From NCBI GenBank assembly GCA_036141575.1, contig JAYZXF010000015.1, positions 1 to 57,072 of the forward strand: a DNA stretch of 57,072 bases. Reading direction: 5' to 3'. Numbering within the stretch: position 1 is the stretch's first letter; each line of letters opens with the position of its first letter. Under the pieces are notes generated by a model. That model saw only the letters and a program-made list of their open reading frames with translations, was not told the origin of the DNA and made no database searches. The DNA is from Pseudomonadota bacterium. Its GTDB lineage: Bacteria; Pseudomonadota; Alphaproteobacteria; UBA2136; JAPKEQ01. Both the position numbers and the translations under genes were made by a program. This document shows, piece by piece, positions 15,987-25,199 of the stretch.

Positions 15987-16490
15987 ATGCGTTTACTAAA
16001 AATTTTAATGTGTGGAGCTGTGTTGATGCTGTCGGCGCAAACCCATGCGATTTCTGCAGGTTCTGAAGGCGTAAGCCGTCAGGTAAGTGCGCTGAATTTA
16101 GCCATGAGGTCGTTCAAAACGGTTACAGAAGCACGTGCAGCCGCAATTGAGACGGACCTGTCAAACTACAAGGCAACAACAAATGCGCATATTAACAACC
16201 TGACAAACCAGATCAATGCGCACAATGTATGTGCCAATCGCTCTAAGCTTTATGCGCCAAATGATGCAGATGCGGACGGTAAAGGCTGTATTACTGCAAG
16301 TGCTGGAACGGTAGAGAAACCAAATTGTACAAGTACTCAGAGATATGTGCTTAATGCGTCAACAGGTAATTTAGAGTGCCGTAATACGTCAACAGGTACA
16401 AGTTCTGGTACGAGCTGTAATGGTCCGGGGCAGTTTTATGCTCTGAACACGCGTACAGGACGTGTGGAGTGTCGTACTGAAAGGCGCTAA
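15987..16490 (+). CDS. secreted Cys-repeat protein of unknown function
   Basis: 167 residues with AGGAGG before the ATG. Signal peptide MRLLKILMCGAVLMLSAQTHA, then a helical, probably coiled-coil segment (about 30-80) containing KATTNAHINNLTNQINAHN. The C-terminal part has paired-cysteine units: NCTSTQRYVLNASTGNLECR and SCNGPGQFYALNTRTGRVECR, each a short Cys-Tyr-x-Leu-Asn-x-x-Thr-Gly-x-x-x-Cys module. The partial fibre-like protein at 55423 has comparable Cys-x(n)-Gly-Thr-x-Leu-x-Cys modules after its own signal peptide. It may be a stalk or small surface protein. Family not recognised. Confidence 0.75.
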   Translation: MRLLKILMCGAVLMLSAQTHAISAGSEGVSRQVSALNLAMRSFKTVTEARAAAIETDLSNYKATTNAHINNLTNQINAHNVCANRSKLYAPNDADADGKGCITASAGTVEKPNCTSTQRYVLNASTGNLECRNTSTGTSSGTSCNGPGQFYALNTRTGRVECRTERR

Positions 16491-16509
16491 TCTTTAAATA
16501 TGAAACGTC

Positions 16510-16541
16510 AAAACCCCTTCCTGACATCAGGGAGGGGTTTT
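16510..16541 (+). terminator. intrinsic terminator
   Basis: Extended hairpin with AAAACCCC pairing GGGGTTTT (starting about 16510, ending about 16541) and an inner TGA/TCA extension. Confidence 0.85.
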
Positions 16542-16607
16542 GTCAGTTTTAGGGGTTGTGTATCTCGCCAAAAGTAAATGTTAGGTTTTTTAGGGAGGAA
16601 CTGACCT

Positions 16608-17486
16608 GTGACAAACATGAAAGATTTTAAGTTGCTCATTGCGCCACTTGCGGGCTTTGGCGACTATATTCTATTGAAGGGTATTATTGAGGCGTTGGAC
16701 GAGGTGTATGATGTCTCGCTCATGAAGGGGGATGAGAAGATGCTTTCTTTCTTGTTCCCGTGCATGAAGCAGGCTGGTCTTGATGCTGTTGGTTCTTTTG
16801 ATGGTCTTGTAGATTTAAATGTATATGCGGATGTGCAGCCTGAAGTGGGTGATGCGCGACTGGTGATGGGGATCCAAAACAAACTTGAGCAAGACCTGTA
16901 TGGTGCTTATACGCACCCAGATCATAAGCATGTGAGCGATATTGTGTTGGATGAGCTGCACAATAAAGGGCTGCATATTGCAGAAGATGCGTTTGCGCTT
17001 GCGCCGCAAATTTCAGTAAATGCCAATACGGTGGACCGTGTTCTAGATCGCTTTGCGCTGGATGAGGGGCAATACACAGTTCTTCTACCAGGGTCTTCTG
17101 AGCGCTTGAAGCATAAGCGCTGGCCGCATTACGCAGAGCTTGCAAAAGAGATTGATAAAGAGCTGGAGCAGCTTGTCTTCCTTGGGACATCTGTTGAAAA
17201 AGATCTTCTGCATGATGTGCAACAGGAGGCAGGGCATGGCTTAAAGGTTATGGACCTTGCACCAGATGAGTCTGCAGCGCTTCTATGGGCATCTAATGCA
17301 GTTGTAGGGAATGATTCAGGCTCAACGCATCTGGCAGCCTCTGTAGGGGCTGAGGGTGTCATGCTCTTTGGTCAAGGGAGTAGCCCTGAAACATTTGCGC
17401 CGCGCGGCAGTCTCATGAAGCTTCTGCAAAAGGATGATATTGCAAATATCTCTGTGAGAGATGTTCTGGAAAAACTTGCGGCTTAA
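16608..17486 (+). CDS. glycosyltransferase family 9 (heptosyltransferase-like)
   Basis: 292 residues. GTG start chosen because GGGAGG lies nine bases before it; the ATG at 16617 is too far away. GT-B fold: an N-terminal Rossmann half with IAPLAGFGDYILLKGIIEAL in place of the usual GD-x-(I/V) motif, and a C-terminal half with VLLPGSSERLKHKRWPHYAELA and the nucleotide-sugar motif VVGNDSGSTHLAASVGA. Relatives add heptose or other sugars to lipopolysaccharide on the cytosolic side of the inner membrane. The sugar and acceptor cannot be told from sequence. It ends by sharing TTAA with the stop of the convergent membrane gene. Confidence 0.85.
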   Translation: MTNMKDFKLLIAPLAGFGDYILLKGIIEALDEVYDVSLMKGDEKMLSFLFPCMKQAGLDAVGSFDGLVDLNVYADVQPEVGDARLVMGIQNKLEQDLYGAYTHPDHKHVSDIVLDELHNKGLHIAEDAFALAPQISVNANTVDRVLDRFALDEGQYTVLLPGSSERLKHKRWPHYAELAKEIDKELEQLVFLGTSVEKDLLHDVQQEAGHGLKVMDLAPDESAALLWASNAVVGNDSGSTHLAASVGAEGVMLFGQGSSPETFAPRGSLMKLLQKDDIANISVRDVLEKLAA

Positions 17487-18193
17487 AATGGCAGGCTTTG
17501 AGTAAGCACAAACCAGGCTTCAGCTTTATTTTGATATAAGTTAAGAAGATAGAGGTAGCTGAGTGCACCTGCTGCAAAGATGAGCCAAAGCACCACCCAT
17601 ACAATTTCTGGAATAAAGGTAATGTTAGCGAGCTCTGCGCCATCACCAACATGTCTACCATCAATAAGGTGAGTTGGAGCAATGAGTGCACCTTTCATAA
17701 TGTAAAGCCCTACAAACTCTAGGTACCATGGGAAATGGTGTAGTAGGTTTGCATAGTAAATAGGAAGGCCAAGTGCGCATATCATCAGAATCATAATCAG
17801 AAGTGTGATTGGATCTCTCACTGAAAATATTGTGACAGCAGCAAAGAGGCCAATAAGAATGCGCAGGACGTAAACTTGATCTACAGCCGTTAATGTGCCG
17901 TTTCCAATTTCCCAGCCTACAAGGTAAATGGCCATGCCAGCTATAACGGCGCCAAGGTAACCTGCGAGCAGCACAAAAATACGAATACCACCTCTGGTGA
18001 CGCAGTAGCCGCTGCCATCCCAATTCAGTTTGATGCGTTTCATCCAGCCGAACGTAACTGTTGCAACCAGGCCATGGCTCAGCTCATGGAAAAAAGTTTC
18101 CATCCAGTCAAATGGACGACTTACAAAAGGAAGCTTTGCTAAAACAATGCCTAAGGCGATAAGGCCGATAAATAATGCTGTTTCGAAATTCAT
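17483..18193 (-). CDS. M50B-like membrane protein with HExxH
   Basis: 236 residues with about seven hydrophobic segments. The first is followed by [19 protein letters not shown], where HELSH (36-40) is the zinc HExxH signature. The rest fits peptidase M50B-like membrane proteins (PF13398 type), including a conserved region near [18 protein letters not shown] that may carry a further metal ligand. Members are thought to be intramembrane zinc peptidases or inactive relatives; activity here is not shown. No clear Shine-Dalgarno precedes the ATG at 18193. Its promoter region abuts the rplK promoter divergently. Confidence 0.75.
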   Translation of the reverse strand: MNFETALFIGLIALGIVLAKLPFVSRPFDWMETFFHELSHGLVATVTFGWMKRIKLNWDGSGYCVTRGGIRIFVLLAGYLGAVIAGMAIYLVGWEIGNGTLTAVDQVYVLRILIGLFAAVTIFSVRDPITLLIMILMICALGLPIYYANLLHHFPWYLEFVGLYIMKGALIAPTHLIDGRHVGDGAELANITFIPEIVWVVLWLIFAAGALSYLYLLNLYQNKAEAWFVLTQSLPF

Positions 18194-18265
18194 AAAAAGG
18201 AGTGTGCACCATCCGCGACCCTCTTGACAAATGAATTTTTCTTTGAACTTTCTCTCATTTCACAC

Positions 18266-18294
18266 TTGACATTTGGGCCCAGAGGGCGTATGAA
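18266..18294 (+). promoter_or_regulatory. promoter of the rplK-rpoC operon
   Basis: Consensus TTGACA (18266-18271), 17-base spacer, TATGAA (18289-18294). It leaves about a 70-base leader before the rplK ATG. Strong, as expected for ribosomal-protein genes. Confidence 0.8.
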
Positions 18295-18370
18295 ACCCTT
18301 TAGTTTGCCGGAGTGCGTCTATGGGAGATGTACGTTCGAACGGCGGATAACCAATAGAAAGTTAGATGAA

Positions 18371-18802
18371 ATGGCGAAAAAAATCGCAGGCTACATCAAA
18401 CTGCAGGTTCCTGCAGGTCAAGCCAACCCTAGCCCACCAGTGGGCCCAGCTCTTGGTCAAAAGGGTCTAAACATTATGGAATTTTGTAAAGCGTTCAACG
18501 CGAAGACACAAGGCATGGCGCCTGGTACGCCAATCCCTGTGACGATTACAGCTTACGCTGATCGTACCTTCACTTTTGAAACGCGTACTCCACCAGCAAG
18601 CTTCCTTATTAAGCAAGCTGCTAAACTTAAGAAGGGTTCTTCAACGCCTTCTCAAGGTTACGTGGGTAAAATTAAGCGTTCTCAACTTGCTGAGATCGCA
18701 GAAGTTAAAATGAAAGACTTGAACGCAAACGACGTTGACGCCGCTGTAAGCATGCTTGCTGGTAGCTGCCGCTCAATGGGTGTTCAGGTTATTGACGGCT
18801 AA
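18371..18802 (+). CDS. rplK: 50S ribosomal protein L11
   Basis: 143 residues, standard length, starting [12 protein letters not shown]; the longer open frame upstream runs through the promoter. L11 forms the stalk base with 23S rRNA helices 43/44 in the GTPase centre and is needed for stringent-response signalling through RelA/Rel. N-terminal domain with [17 protein letters not shown] and the flexible linker, C-terminal rRNA-binding domain with [19 protein letters not shown]. First gene of rplK-rplA-rplJ-rplL-rpoB-rpoC, 17 bases before rplA. The usual secE and nusG genes are not upstream. Confidence 0.98.
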   Translation: MAKKIAGYIKLQVPAGQANPSPPVGPALGQKGLNIMEFCKAFNAKTQGMAPGTPIPVTITAYADRTFTFETRTPPASFLIKQAAKLKKGSSTPSQGYVGKIKRSQLAEIAEVKMKDLNANDVDAAVSMLAGSCRSMGVQVIDG

Positions 18803-18819
18803 TACGGGGAGATATGAAC

Positions 18820-19506
18820 ATGAGCAAACGTGTAAAAACAAACCGTACAGCGATCAACAAAGACTCTGTGTACGCGATTGATGAAGCAGTAAAAGCACTT
18901 AAAGGTGCAGCATCTGCTAAATTTGACGAAACAGTTGAGCTAGCGTTTAACCTGGGTGTTGACCCACGTCACGCTGACCAAATGCTTCGTGGTATGATTT
19001 CACTTCCACACGGTACTGGTAAAACAGCACGTGTTGTTGTATTTGCTAAAGGCGATAAAGTGGAAGAAGCAACTAAAGCTGGCGCTGACATGGTTGGCCT
19101 AGACGATCTTGTGAAGAAAATCCAAGACGGCTGGTTTGAGTTTGACTACGCTGTAGCAGCACCAGATTGCATGGCAACTGTTGGTAAAATCGGTAAGCTT
19201 CTTGGTCCTAAAGGCCTTATGCCAAACCCGAAACTTGGTACTGTAACACCTAACGTAGGTAAAGCAGTTACTGATCTTAAAGCGGGTATGCTTGAGTACA
19301 AGACTGAGAAAAACGGTATTATCCACATTGCTGTTGGTAAGAAATCATTTGATGACAAGAAACTTCTTGAAAACATCCAAGCTGTTTACGACATCATCAA
19401 GGCTTCTAAGCCATCAAGCCTAAAAGCTAACTACATGAACAAGCTGACTCTGACTTCTACGATGGGTCCTGGTGTTCCTGTAGACATGGCTTCACTAAAC
19501 GGCTAA
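18820..19506 (+). CDS. rplA: 50S ribosomal protein L1
   Basis: 228 residues from the ATG at 18820; an ATG two codons earlier is too close to GGGGAG. L1 binds 23S rRNA in the mobile L1 stalk that helps release deacylated tRNA from the E site, and in many bacteria represses its own operon. Two-domain fold; the signature GKIGKLLGPKGLMPNPKLG lies in domain II. C-terminal TLTSTMGPGVPVD is typical. Followed by a 250-base leader before rplJ. Confidence 0.98.
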   Translation: MSKRVKTNRTAINKDSVYAIDEAVKALKGAASAKFDETVELAFNLGVDPRHADQMLRGMISLPHGTGKTARVVVFAKGDKVEEATKAGADMVGLDDLVKKIQDGWFEFDYAVAAPDCMATVGKIGKLLGPKGLMPNPKLGTVTPNVGKAVTDLKAGMLEYKTEKNGIIHIAVGKKSFDDKKLLENIQAVYDIIKASKPSSLKANYMNKLTLTSTMGPGVPVDMASLNG

Positions 19507-19519
19507 TAATACAAGTTTT

Positions 19520-19763
19520 GACGGCGCACTTCGGTGTGTCGTCAATCTGCTCTAAATAATTTAGGGCAACCCTGTCGAAGAAGGGATGGGACGTGACATG
19601 GGTCACGGCTTAATTGGACAGCAGTCCGCCCGCCTTGAGACGGCGTAACAAAAGATATAGGTTTTATACCAAATCGGACGTTGCGTTATCGGCAGGTAAC
19701 TGGGACTGAGGGTGACATGAAATGAAAGTTTCATGAAAGACCTCAAACATAATGGAGAAAACA
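19520..19763 (+). promoter_or_regulatory. structured rplJ leader, probable L10/L7-L12 autoregulatory site
   Basis: 244 non-coding bases between rplA and rplJ with several hairpins: a 10-bp stem capped by a C(TTCG)G tetraloop (19520-19543), GTGAC/GTCAC near 19592-19605, GGAC/GTCC near 19616-19627, GTATAAAACC-type pairing around 19654-19670 and TGAAA/TTTCA near 19718-19734. In bacteria L10(L7/L12)4 binds such a leader to repress rplJL translation. Position and structure support this; the exact kink-turn motif was not verified. Confidence 0.6.
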
Positions 19764-20267
19764 ATGGATAAAGCACAAAAACAAGCGTTTGTTTCTGAGC
19801 TTAATACCAATCTGCAAGATGCAGGCGTTGTCGTGGTAGCTCACTACCGCGGTCTATCAGTTGCTAAGATGACTGATCTACGCTCTCGCATGCGTGGTGA
19901 AGTCGGTACTGTTAAAGTAGCGAAGAACCGCCTTGCTAAAATTGCTTTCGAAGGCACTCCGTACACTAACATCTCTGATCTTATGACGGGCCCAACAGCT
20001 CTGTCATTTTCAGAAGATCCAGTTGCCGCAGCTAAAGTAGCTCAAAGCTTTGCTAAGGAAAACGAAGATTTCGTAATCCTTGGTGGTGCTATGGGCGATA
20101 CGGTTCTAGATCCAGCTGGCGTGAAGAATCTTGCTTCTATGCCTAGCCTTGACGAACTTCGTGGAACTCTTGTTGGACTTCTTCAAGCTCCAGCAACGAA
20201 GATTGCACGTGTTTCGGCTGAACCTGCTGCAAAACTGGCTCGTGTACTGACAATGAAGCCTGAGTAA
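19764..20267 (+). CDS. rplJ: 50S ribosomal protein L10
   Basis: 167 residues from the ATG at 19764, with GGAG six bases upstream; the ATG at 19752 overlaps that site. L10 anchors L7/L12 dimers to 23S rRNA as the stalk base. N-terminal RNA-binding domain with [22 protein letters not shown] and [15 protein letters not shown]-terminal helix (about 135-167) binds L12 dimers. Translation is probably repressed by L10 through the preceding leader. 59 bases before rplL. Confidence 0.97.
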   Translation: MDKAQKQAFVSELNTNLQDAGVVVVAHYRGLSVAKMTDLRSRMRGEVGTVKVAKNRLAKIAFEGTPYTNISDLMTGPTALSFSEDPVAAAKVAQSFAKENEDFVILGGAMGDTVLDPAGVKNLASMPSLDELRGTLVGLLQAPATKIARVSAEPAAKLARVLTMKPE

Positions 20268-20326
20268 GCTTAAGTATTAAACTTTAGATATAAACGTAAG
20301 AATCCGTATTAAGAAAGGAAACAGCT

Positions 20327-20701
20327 ATGGCTGATCTTAACAAAATGGTAGAAGAGCTTTCAGCTCTAACAGTAATGGAAGCTGCTGAGCTTTCTAAACT
20401 TCTTGAAGAAGCTTGGGGCGTAAGCGCTGCTGCAGCTGCTGCAGTTGCAATGCCTGCTGCTGGTGGCGACGCTGGTGCTGCTGAAGAGAAAACTGAATTT
20501 GATGTCGTACTTGCTGAAGCAGGTGGCAACAAAATCGGTGTGATTAAAGAAGTACGCGCTATCACTGGTCTTGGCTTGAAAGAAGCTAAGGACATGGTAG
20601 AAGGTGCTCCTCAAGTCGTTAAAGAAGGCGCTGCTAAAGCAGAAGCTGAAGAACTGAAGAAGAAGCTTGAAGAAGCTGGTGCTAAAGTTGAACTTAAATA
20701 G
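20327..20701 (+). CDS. rplL: 50S ribosomal protein L7/L12
   Basis: 124 residues. AAAGGAAA precedes the ATG. N-terminal dimerisation domain (1-30), Ala-rich hinge ([18 protein letters not shown]), and C-terminal factor-binding domain with [20 protein letters not shown] and the conserved [10 protein letters not shown]12 dimers recruit translational GTPases to the ribosome. A strong site, high expression and the hairpin after it allow more L12 than RNA polymerase to be made. Confidence 0.98.
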   Translation: MADLNKMVEELSALTVMEAAELSKLLEEAWGVSAAAAAAVAMPAAGGDAGAAEEKTEFDVVLAEAGGNKIGVIKEVRAITGLGLKEAKDMVEGAPQVVKEGAAKAEAEELKKKLEEAGAKVELK

Positions 20702-20722
20702 TTCTTTGGCACGATAATTGCT

Positions 20723-20765
20723 CTCCAGTGCGCCGTCAGGTGCGCTGGAGCGCTTTTGCTTTTTG
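20723..20765 (+). terminator. rplL-rpoB attenuator
   Basis: 12-bp stem with two G-T pairs, CTCCAGTGCGCC/GGTGCGCTGGAG (20723-20734 with 20739-20750), followed by CGCTTTTGCTTTTT. In E. coli a partial terminator at this place lowers rpoBC expression relative to rplL; the same is inferred here. A second hairpin (TGCTTTTT/AAAAAGAAGCA) follows. Confidence 0.75.
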
Positions 20766-20964
20766 AAAAAGAAGCAAAAGGGCAAAAAGTTGGGGTTTTT
20801 AAAAGAATTCTTTCTCTAGCTCTTGAATACAGGACGCTGCATGCCTAATTAATAGCAGGGGGTTGCATACCAGAAATGCTCCAGATTTCGGACTGGGTCT
20901 AACTTTTAGACAAGAAATGCCGAAGGTTAATATTAATGTGACAAGACAAAGGGTGGCTCATAAC

Positions 20965-23900
20965 ATGTCTTATACGTTCACTGAGAAAAAGCGTATCCGC
21001 AAGAACTACGGTTCGATTCAATCTGTAGCAGAACTTCCAAACCTGCTCGATATTCAAAAACTATCATTCGAAAAGTTTCTTTCTGGCGAAGTTTTCGCCA
21101 AAAAAGGCAAGGGTGGCAAAGCAACTGAGGTTAACTCTGGTGTAAAAAGCGCACTGAGCACGATGTTCCCAATTGAGGACAGTGCAGGCCTTGCTGAACT
21201 TGACTATGTATCACACATTCTAGAAGCGCCAAAATTTGACGTTGATGAGTGCTTGCAACGTGATATGACTTTCGCTGCGCCTCTTAAGGTGGTTCTGCGC
21301 CTTACTGTTTACGAGAAAAACGAAGAAACAGGCGCTCGCAGCGTTCAAGATATTAAAGAACAAGAAGTTTACTTGTGTGACGTTCCTGTAATGACAGACA
21401 ACGGTACATTCGTGATTAACGGTACTGAGCGTGTAATCGTTTCTCAGATGCACCGTAGTCCGGGTGTATTCTTTGACCATGATAACGGTGCAACGCACTC
21501 ATCTGGTAAACTGCTATTTTCTGCACGCGTGATTCCATTCCGCGGCTCATGGTTGGACTTCGAGTTTGACCACAAAGACAACATGTACGTACGTATCGAC
21601 CGTCGTCGTAAGCTTCCTGCTACTTACGTTCTACGTGCTCTTGAAATGAGTGAAGAAGAAATCCTAGAAACATTCTACGATAACGTAGATGTACGCATTA
21701 AGTCTGGCAAATTCGCCCTTGCATTTGAGCCAATGTTTTACATGGGTGTGAAGCTAGAGCAAGACCTTATCGATGCAGATAGCAAAGATGTACTTGTGAA
21801 AGCTGGTAAGAAGCCAACGAAGCGTAAGATGAAGCAAATTGAAGAAGGTGGCACGAAGTGGATCGCTCAAGATAAAGAGCAACTGCTAGGCCGTTACCTT
21901 GGTGAAGCGATTGTTGAGAAATCAACAGGTGAAGTTCTGTTCGAAATCGGTTCAGAAATCACTATGGAAATGATCGAGAAGATGGAAGAAATGAAGCTGA
22001 AAGGCTTCAAGATCCTGAAGATCGACCACCTAAACGTTGGTGGTTACATCCGTAACACGCTTCAAATTGATAAGACAGACTCACGTGAAAAAGCGCTTGC
22101 TGAAATTTACAAAGTTATGCGCCCAGGTGAGCCACCAACCCTTGAAGCGTCAAGCAAGCTATTCGAAACAATGTTCTTCGATGATGAGCGCTTTGACCTT
22201 TCTGATGTTGGTCGTATGAAGATGAACGCACGTCTTGGCTTTAAAGACCTTGGCGAAGAAATCAGCGTTCTACGTAAAGAAGACATCCTCGCTGTGATCC
22301 AGAAGCTGATTGATATCCGCGATGGTAACGACAGCGTAGACGACATTGACCACCTTGGTAACCGTCGTGTACGTAGTGTTGGTGAGCTTCTTGAAAACCA
22401 ATTCCGCGTAGGTCTACTCCGTATGGAGCGCTCTGTAAAAGAGCGTATGGCAAGCAGTGAAATTTCACAAATGATGCCACATGACCTTGTGAACGCACGT
22501 CCACTCAGTGCAGCACTGCGTGAGTTCTTTAGCTCATCTCAGCTGTCTCAGTTCATGGACCAAACAAACCCGCTTTCTGAGGTGACTCACAAGCGTCGTA
22601 TTAGTGCGCTTGGCCCTGGTGGTCTGACTCGTGAGCGTGCTGGTTTTGAAGTACGTGACGTACACACAACTCACTACGGTCGTATCTGTCCGATTGAAAC
22701 ACCTGAAGGTCCAAACATTGGTCTGATTAACTCACTTTCTACATACGCGAAAGTGAACAAGTACGGTTTCATCGAGACACCTTACCGTAAAGTAACAAAC
22801 TCTAAAGTAACTGACGAAGTACACTACATGAGTGCCATTGAAGAAGGTGAGCACTACATTGCACAGGCAAACAGCCCTCTTGATAAAGACGGCAAGATGA
22901 CGGAAGACTTCGTTGTTTGTCGTAAGCGTGGTGAAGTTGTATTCGTACCTCGTGACGAAGTAACTTACATGGACGTTGCGCCAAAGCAGATTGTATCTGT
23001 AGCAGCCGCTCTGATTCCATTCCTAGAGAACGATGATGCGAACCGTGCCCTTATGGGATCGAACATGCAACGTCAGGCCGTTCCTCTATTGCGTGCAGAT
23101 GCACCACTAGTTGGTACAGGTATGGAAGCGATTGTAGCGCGTGACAGTGGTATTACAGTTGTTGCGAAGCGTGGTGGTATCGTTGAAAGTGTTGATGCCA
23201 ACCGTATCGTAGTACGTGCAACAGAAGACGTAGATATCTCTGCTTCTGGTGTAGACGTATACCGCATGGACAAATTTAAGCGTTCTAACCAAAACAGTTG
23301 CATGACGCAGCGTCCTCTTGTGAGCAAGGGCGACACTGTGAAGAAGGGCGACATTATGGCCGATGGTGCTTCTACGGATATGGGTGAGCTTGCGCTTGGC
23401 CGTAACGTACTTGTAGCCTTCATGCCATGGAATGGTTACAACTTTGAGGATTCAATCCTAATCTCTGAGCGCATCGTACGTGATGACGTCTTCACATCGA
23501 TTCACATTGATGAGTACGACGTACAAGCACGTGACACGAAGCTTGGTGCTGAGGAAATCACTCGTGATATTCCAAACGTAGGTGAAGCAGCCCTTAAGAA
23601 CCTTGATGAAGCTGGTATCATTCGCATTGGTGCGGAAGTACACCCTGGTGACATCCTTGTTGGTAAGATTACGCCAAAAGGTGAAACACCAATGACGCCG
23701 GAAGAAAAACTTCTTCGCGCGATCTTCGGTGAGAAAGCTGCAGACGTACGTGATACATCTCTTCGCGTTCCTCCAGGACTTATCGGTACTGTTGTAGGTG
23801 TGAAAGTCTTCAACCGTCGTGGTGGTGAAAAAGACGCCCGTACGCTTGAGATTGAAGAGCAGGAAATTCTAAAGCTAAACAGTGACCTTGCTGACGAGCG

Positions 23901-25173
23901 TCGCATTCTTGAAACGGACGTTTACGGCCGTCTAAGAGATGCCCTTGCTGGCCAGAAGGCTACAAACAAAGTTGACGGCATTACTAAGGGTAAAGAAATT
24001 ACCGTTGATATGCTTGAAGACATGAAGAAGATTGACTGGTGGAAGATTGCCATCGGTGATGACAAACTCATGAAAGACCTAGAAGGCCTTAAGACTCACT
24101 TTGATAGCGCTGTGAAAGCTCTTGATGAGCGTCGTGAAGAGAAGATCGAGAAGATCCGTGCTGCGGATGAGCTGTCTCCAGGCGTTCTGAAGATGGTTAA
24201 AGTTTACATCGCTGTGAAGCGTAAGCTACAGCCTGGTGATAAGATGGCCGGTCGTCACGGTAACAAGGGTGTTATCTCTAAGGTAAACCCAATCGAAGAC
24301 ATGCCATTCATGGAAGATGGTGAGCACGTTGATATCGTACTTAACCCACTGGGTGTACCATCTCGTATGAACGTGGGTCAGATCTTTGAAACACACCTAG
24401 GTTGGGCGGCAGCAGGTATTGGTAAGAAGGTGAAAGCGCTTCTTGCAGATGGTGACGTGAAAGAAATCCGTAAGTACCTTGAAACAATGTACAAAGACGG
24501 CACAGATCCAAAGAGCCTGAAAGCCCTAAGTGATGATGAGATCATTGAACTGGCTTCTAACCTTCAAAAAGGTATGCCAATGGCAACACCTGTATTTGAC
24601 GGTCTGCTAGAAAAAGATATCTCTGAGCTTCTAGACCAAGCTGGTCTTGACACAGATGGTCAGGTTCAACTGTTTGATGGCCGCAGTGGTGAGGCGTTTG
24701 ATCGTCGCACGACAGTAGGTTACATCTACATGCTGAAACTACACCACCTAGTGGATGAGAAGATTCACGCACGTTCAATTGGACCGTACTCACTCGTTAC
24801 GCAACAGCCGCTTGGTGGTAAAGCCCAGTTTGGTGGTCAGCGTTTTGGTGAGATGGAAGTATGGGCACTGCAAGCATACGGTGCAGCCTACACACTTCAA
24901 GAGATGCTAACTGTGAAATCGGATGACGTATCAGGTCGTACGAAGACTTACGAAGCGATCGTTCGTGGTGAGCAGAACTTTGAAGCGGGTATTCCTGAGT
25001 CATTCAACGTACTTGTACATGAAATGATGGCTCTTGGTCTTAACGTGGAAATGCTTGAAGAAGCACCTGACATGGTTGACGGTACAGCGGAAGATGTAAC
25101 AGACTTTGATGCTCTTCCAGTGCCAGAAGGTGTAGATACACTTGATGCCACATCAGCAGAACACTCAAACTAA
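20965..25173 (+). CDS. rpoB: DNA-directed RNA polymerase subunit beta
   Basis: 1402 residues beginning [17 protein letters not shown], the normal alphaproteobacterial N-terminus; 34 extra codons open upstream lack conservation-like content. The beta subunit forms one pincer of the enzyme and part of the active site. Family landmarks are intact: the rifampicin-pocket region [19 protein letters not shown] and [30 protein letters not shown], and C-terminal [22 protein letters not shown]. Residues at the usual resistance positions look wild-type by eye. Followed by rpoC after 26 bases. Confidence 0.99.
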   Translation: MSYTFTEKKRIRKNYGSIQSVAELPNLLDIQKLSFEKFLSGEVFAKKGKGGKATEVNSGVKSALSTMFPIEDSAGLAELDYVSHILEAPKFDVDECLQRDMTFAAPLKVVLRLTVYEKNEETGARSVQDIKEQEVYLCDVPVMTDNGTFVINGTERVIVSQMHRSPGVFFDHDNGATHSSGKLLFSARVIPFRGSWLDFEFDHKDNMYVRIDRRRKLPATYVLRALEMSEEEILETFYDNVDVRIKSGKFALAFEPMFYMGVKLEQDLIDADSKDVLVKAGKKPTKRKMKQIEEGGTKWIAQDKEQLLGRYLGEAIVEKSTGEVLFEIGSEITMEMIEKMEEMKLKGFKILKIDHLNVGGYIRNTLQIDKTDSREKALAEIYKVMRPGEPPTLEASSKLFETMFFDDERFDLSDVGRMKMNARLGFKDLGEEISVLRKEDILAVIQKLIDIRDGNDSVDDIDHLGNRRVRSVGELLENQFRVGLLRMERSVKERMASSEISQMMPHDLVNARPLSAALREFFSSSQLSQFMDQTNPLSEVTHKRRISALGPGGLTRERAGFEVRDVHTTHYGRICPIETPEGPNIGLINSLSTYAKVNKYGFIETPYRKVTNSKVTDEVHYMSAIEEGEHYIAQANSPLDKDGKMTEDFVVCRKRGEVVFVPRDEVTYMDVAPKQIVSVAAALIPFLENDDANRALMGSNMQRQAVPLLRADAPLVGTGMEAIVARDSGITVVAKRGGIVESVDANRIVVRATEDVDISASGVDVYRMDKFKRSNQNSCMTQRPLVSKGDTVKKGDIMADGASTDMGELALGRNVLVAFMPWNGYNFEDSILISERIVRDDVFTSIHIDEYDVQARDTKLGAEEITRDIPNVGEAALKNLDEAGIIRIGAEVHPGDILVGKITPKGETPMTPEEKLLRAIFGEKAADVRDTSLRVPPGLIGTVVGVKVFNRRGGEKDARTLEIEEQEILKLNSDLADERRILETDVYGRLRDALAGQKATNKVDGITKGKEITVDMLEDMKKIDWWKIAIGDDKLMKDLEGLKTHFDSAVKALDERREEKIEKIRAADELSPGVLKMVKVYIAVKRKLQPGDKMAGRHGNKGVISKVNPIEDMPFMEDGEHVDIVLNPLGVPSRMNVGQIFETHLGWAAAGIGKKVKALLADGDVKEIRKYLETMYKDGTDPKSLKALSDDEIIELASNLQKGMPMATPVFDGLLEKDISELLDQAGLDTDGQVQLFDGRSGEAFDRRTTVGYIYMLKLHHLVDEKIHARSIGPYSLVTQQPLGGKAQFGGQRFGEMEVWALQAYGAAYTLQEMLTVKSDDVSGRTKTYEAIVRGEQNFEAGIPESFNVLVHEMMALGLNVEMLEEAPDMVDGTAEDVTDFDALPVPEGVDTLDATSAEHSN

Positions 25174-25199
25174 TCAGGTGAAAAAAGGATAGATAGACT

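Noticed and set aside
18224-18370. 49-residue N-terminal extension of L11
   Set aside because: It runs through the rplK promoter; L11 begins at MAKK.
20863-20964. 34-residue N-terminal extension of RpoB
   Set aside because: No ribosome site; RpoB homologues start near the MSYTF sequence.
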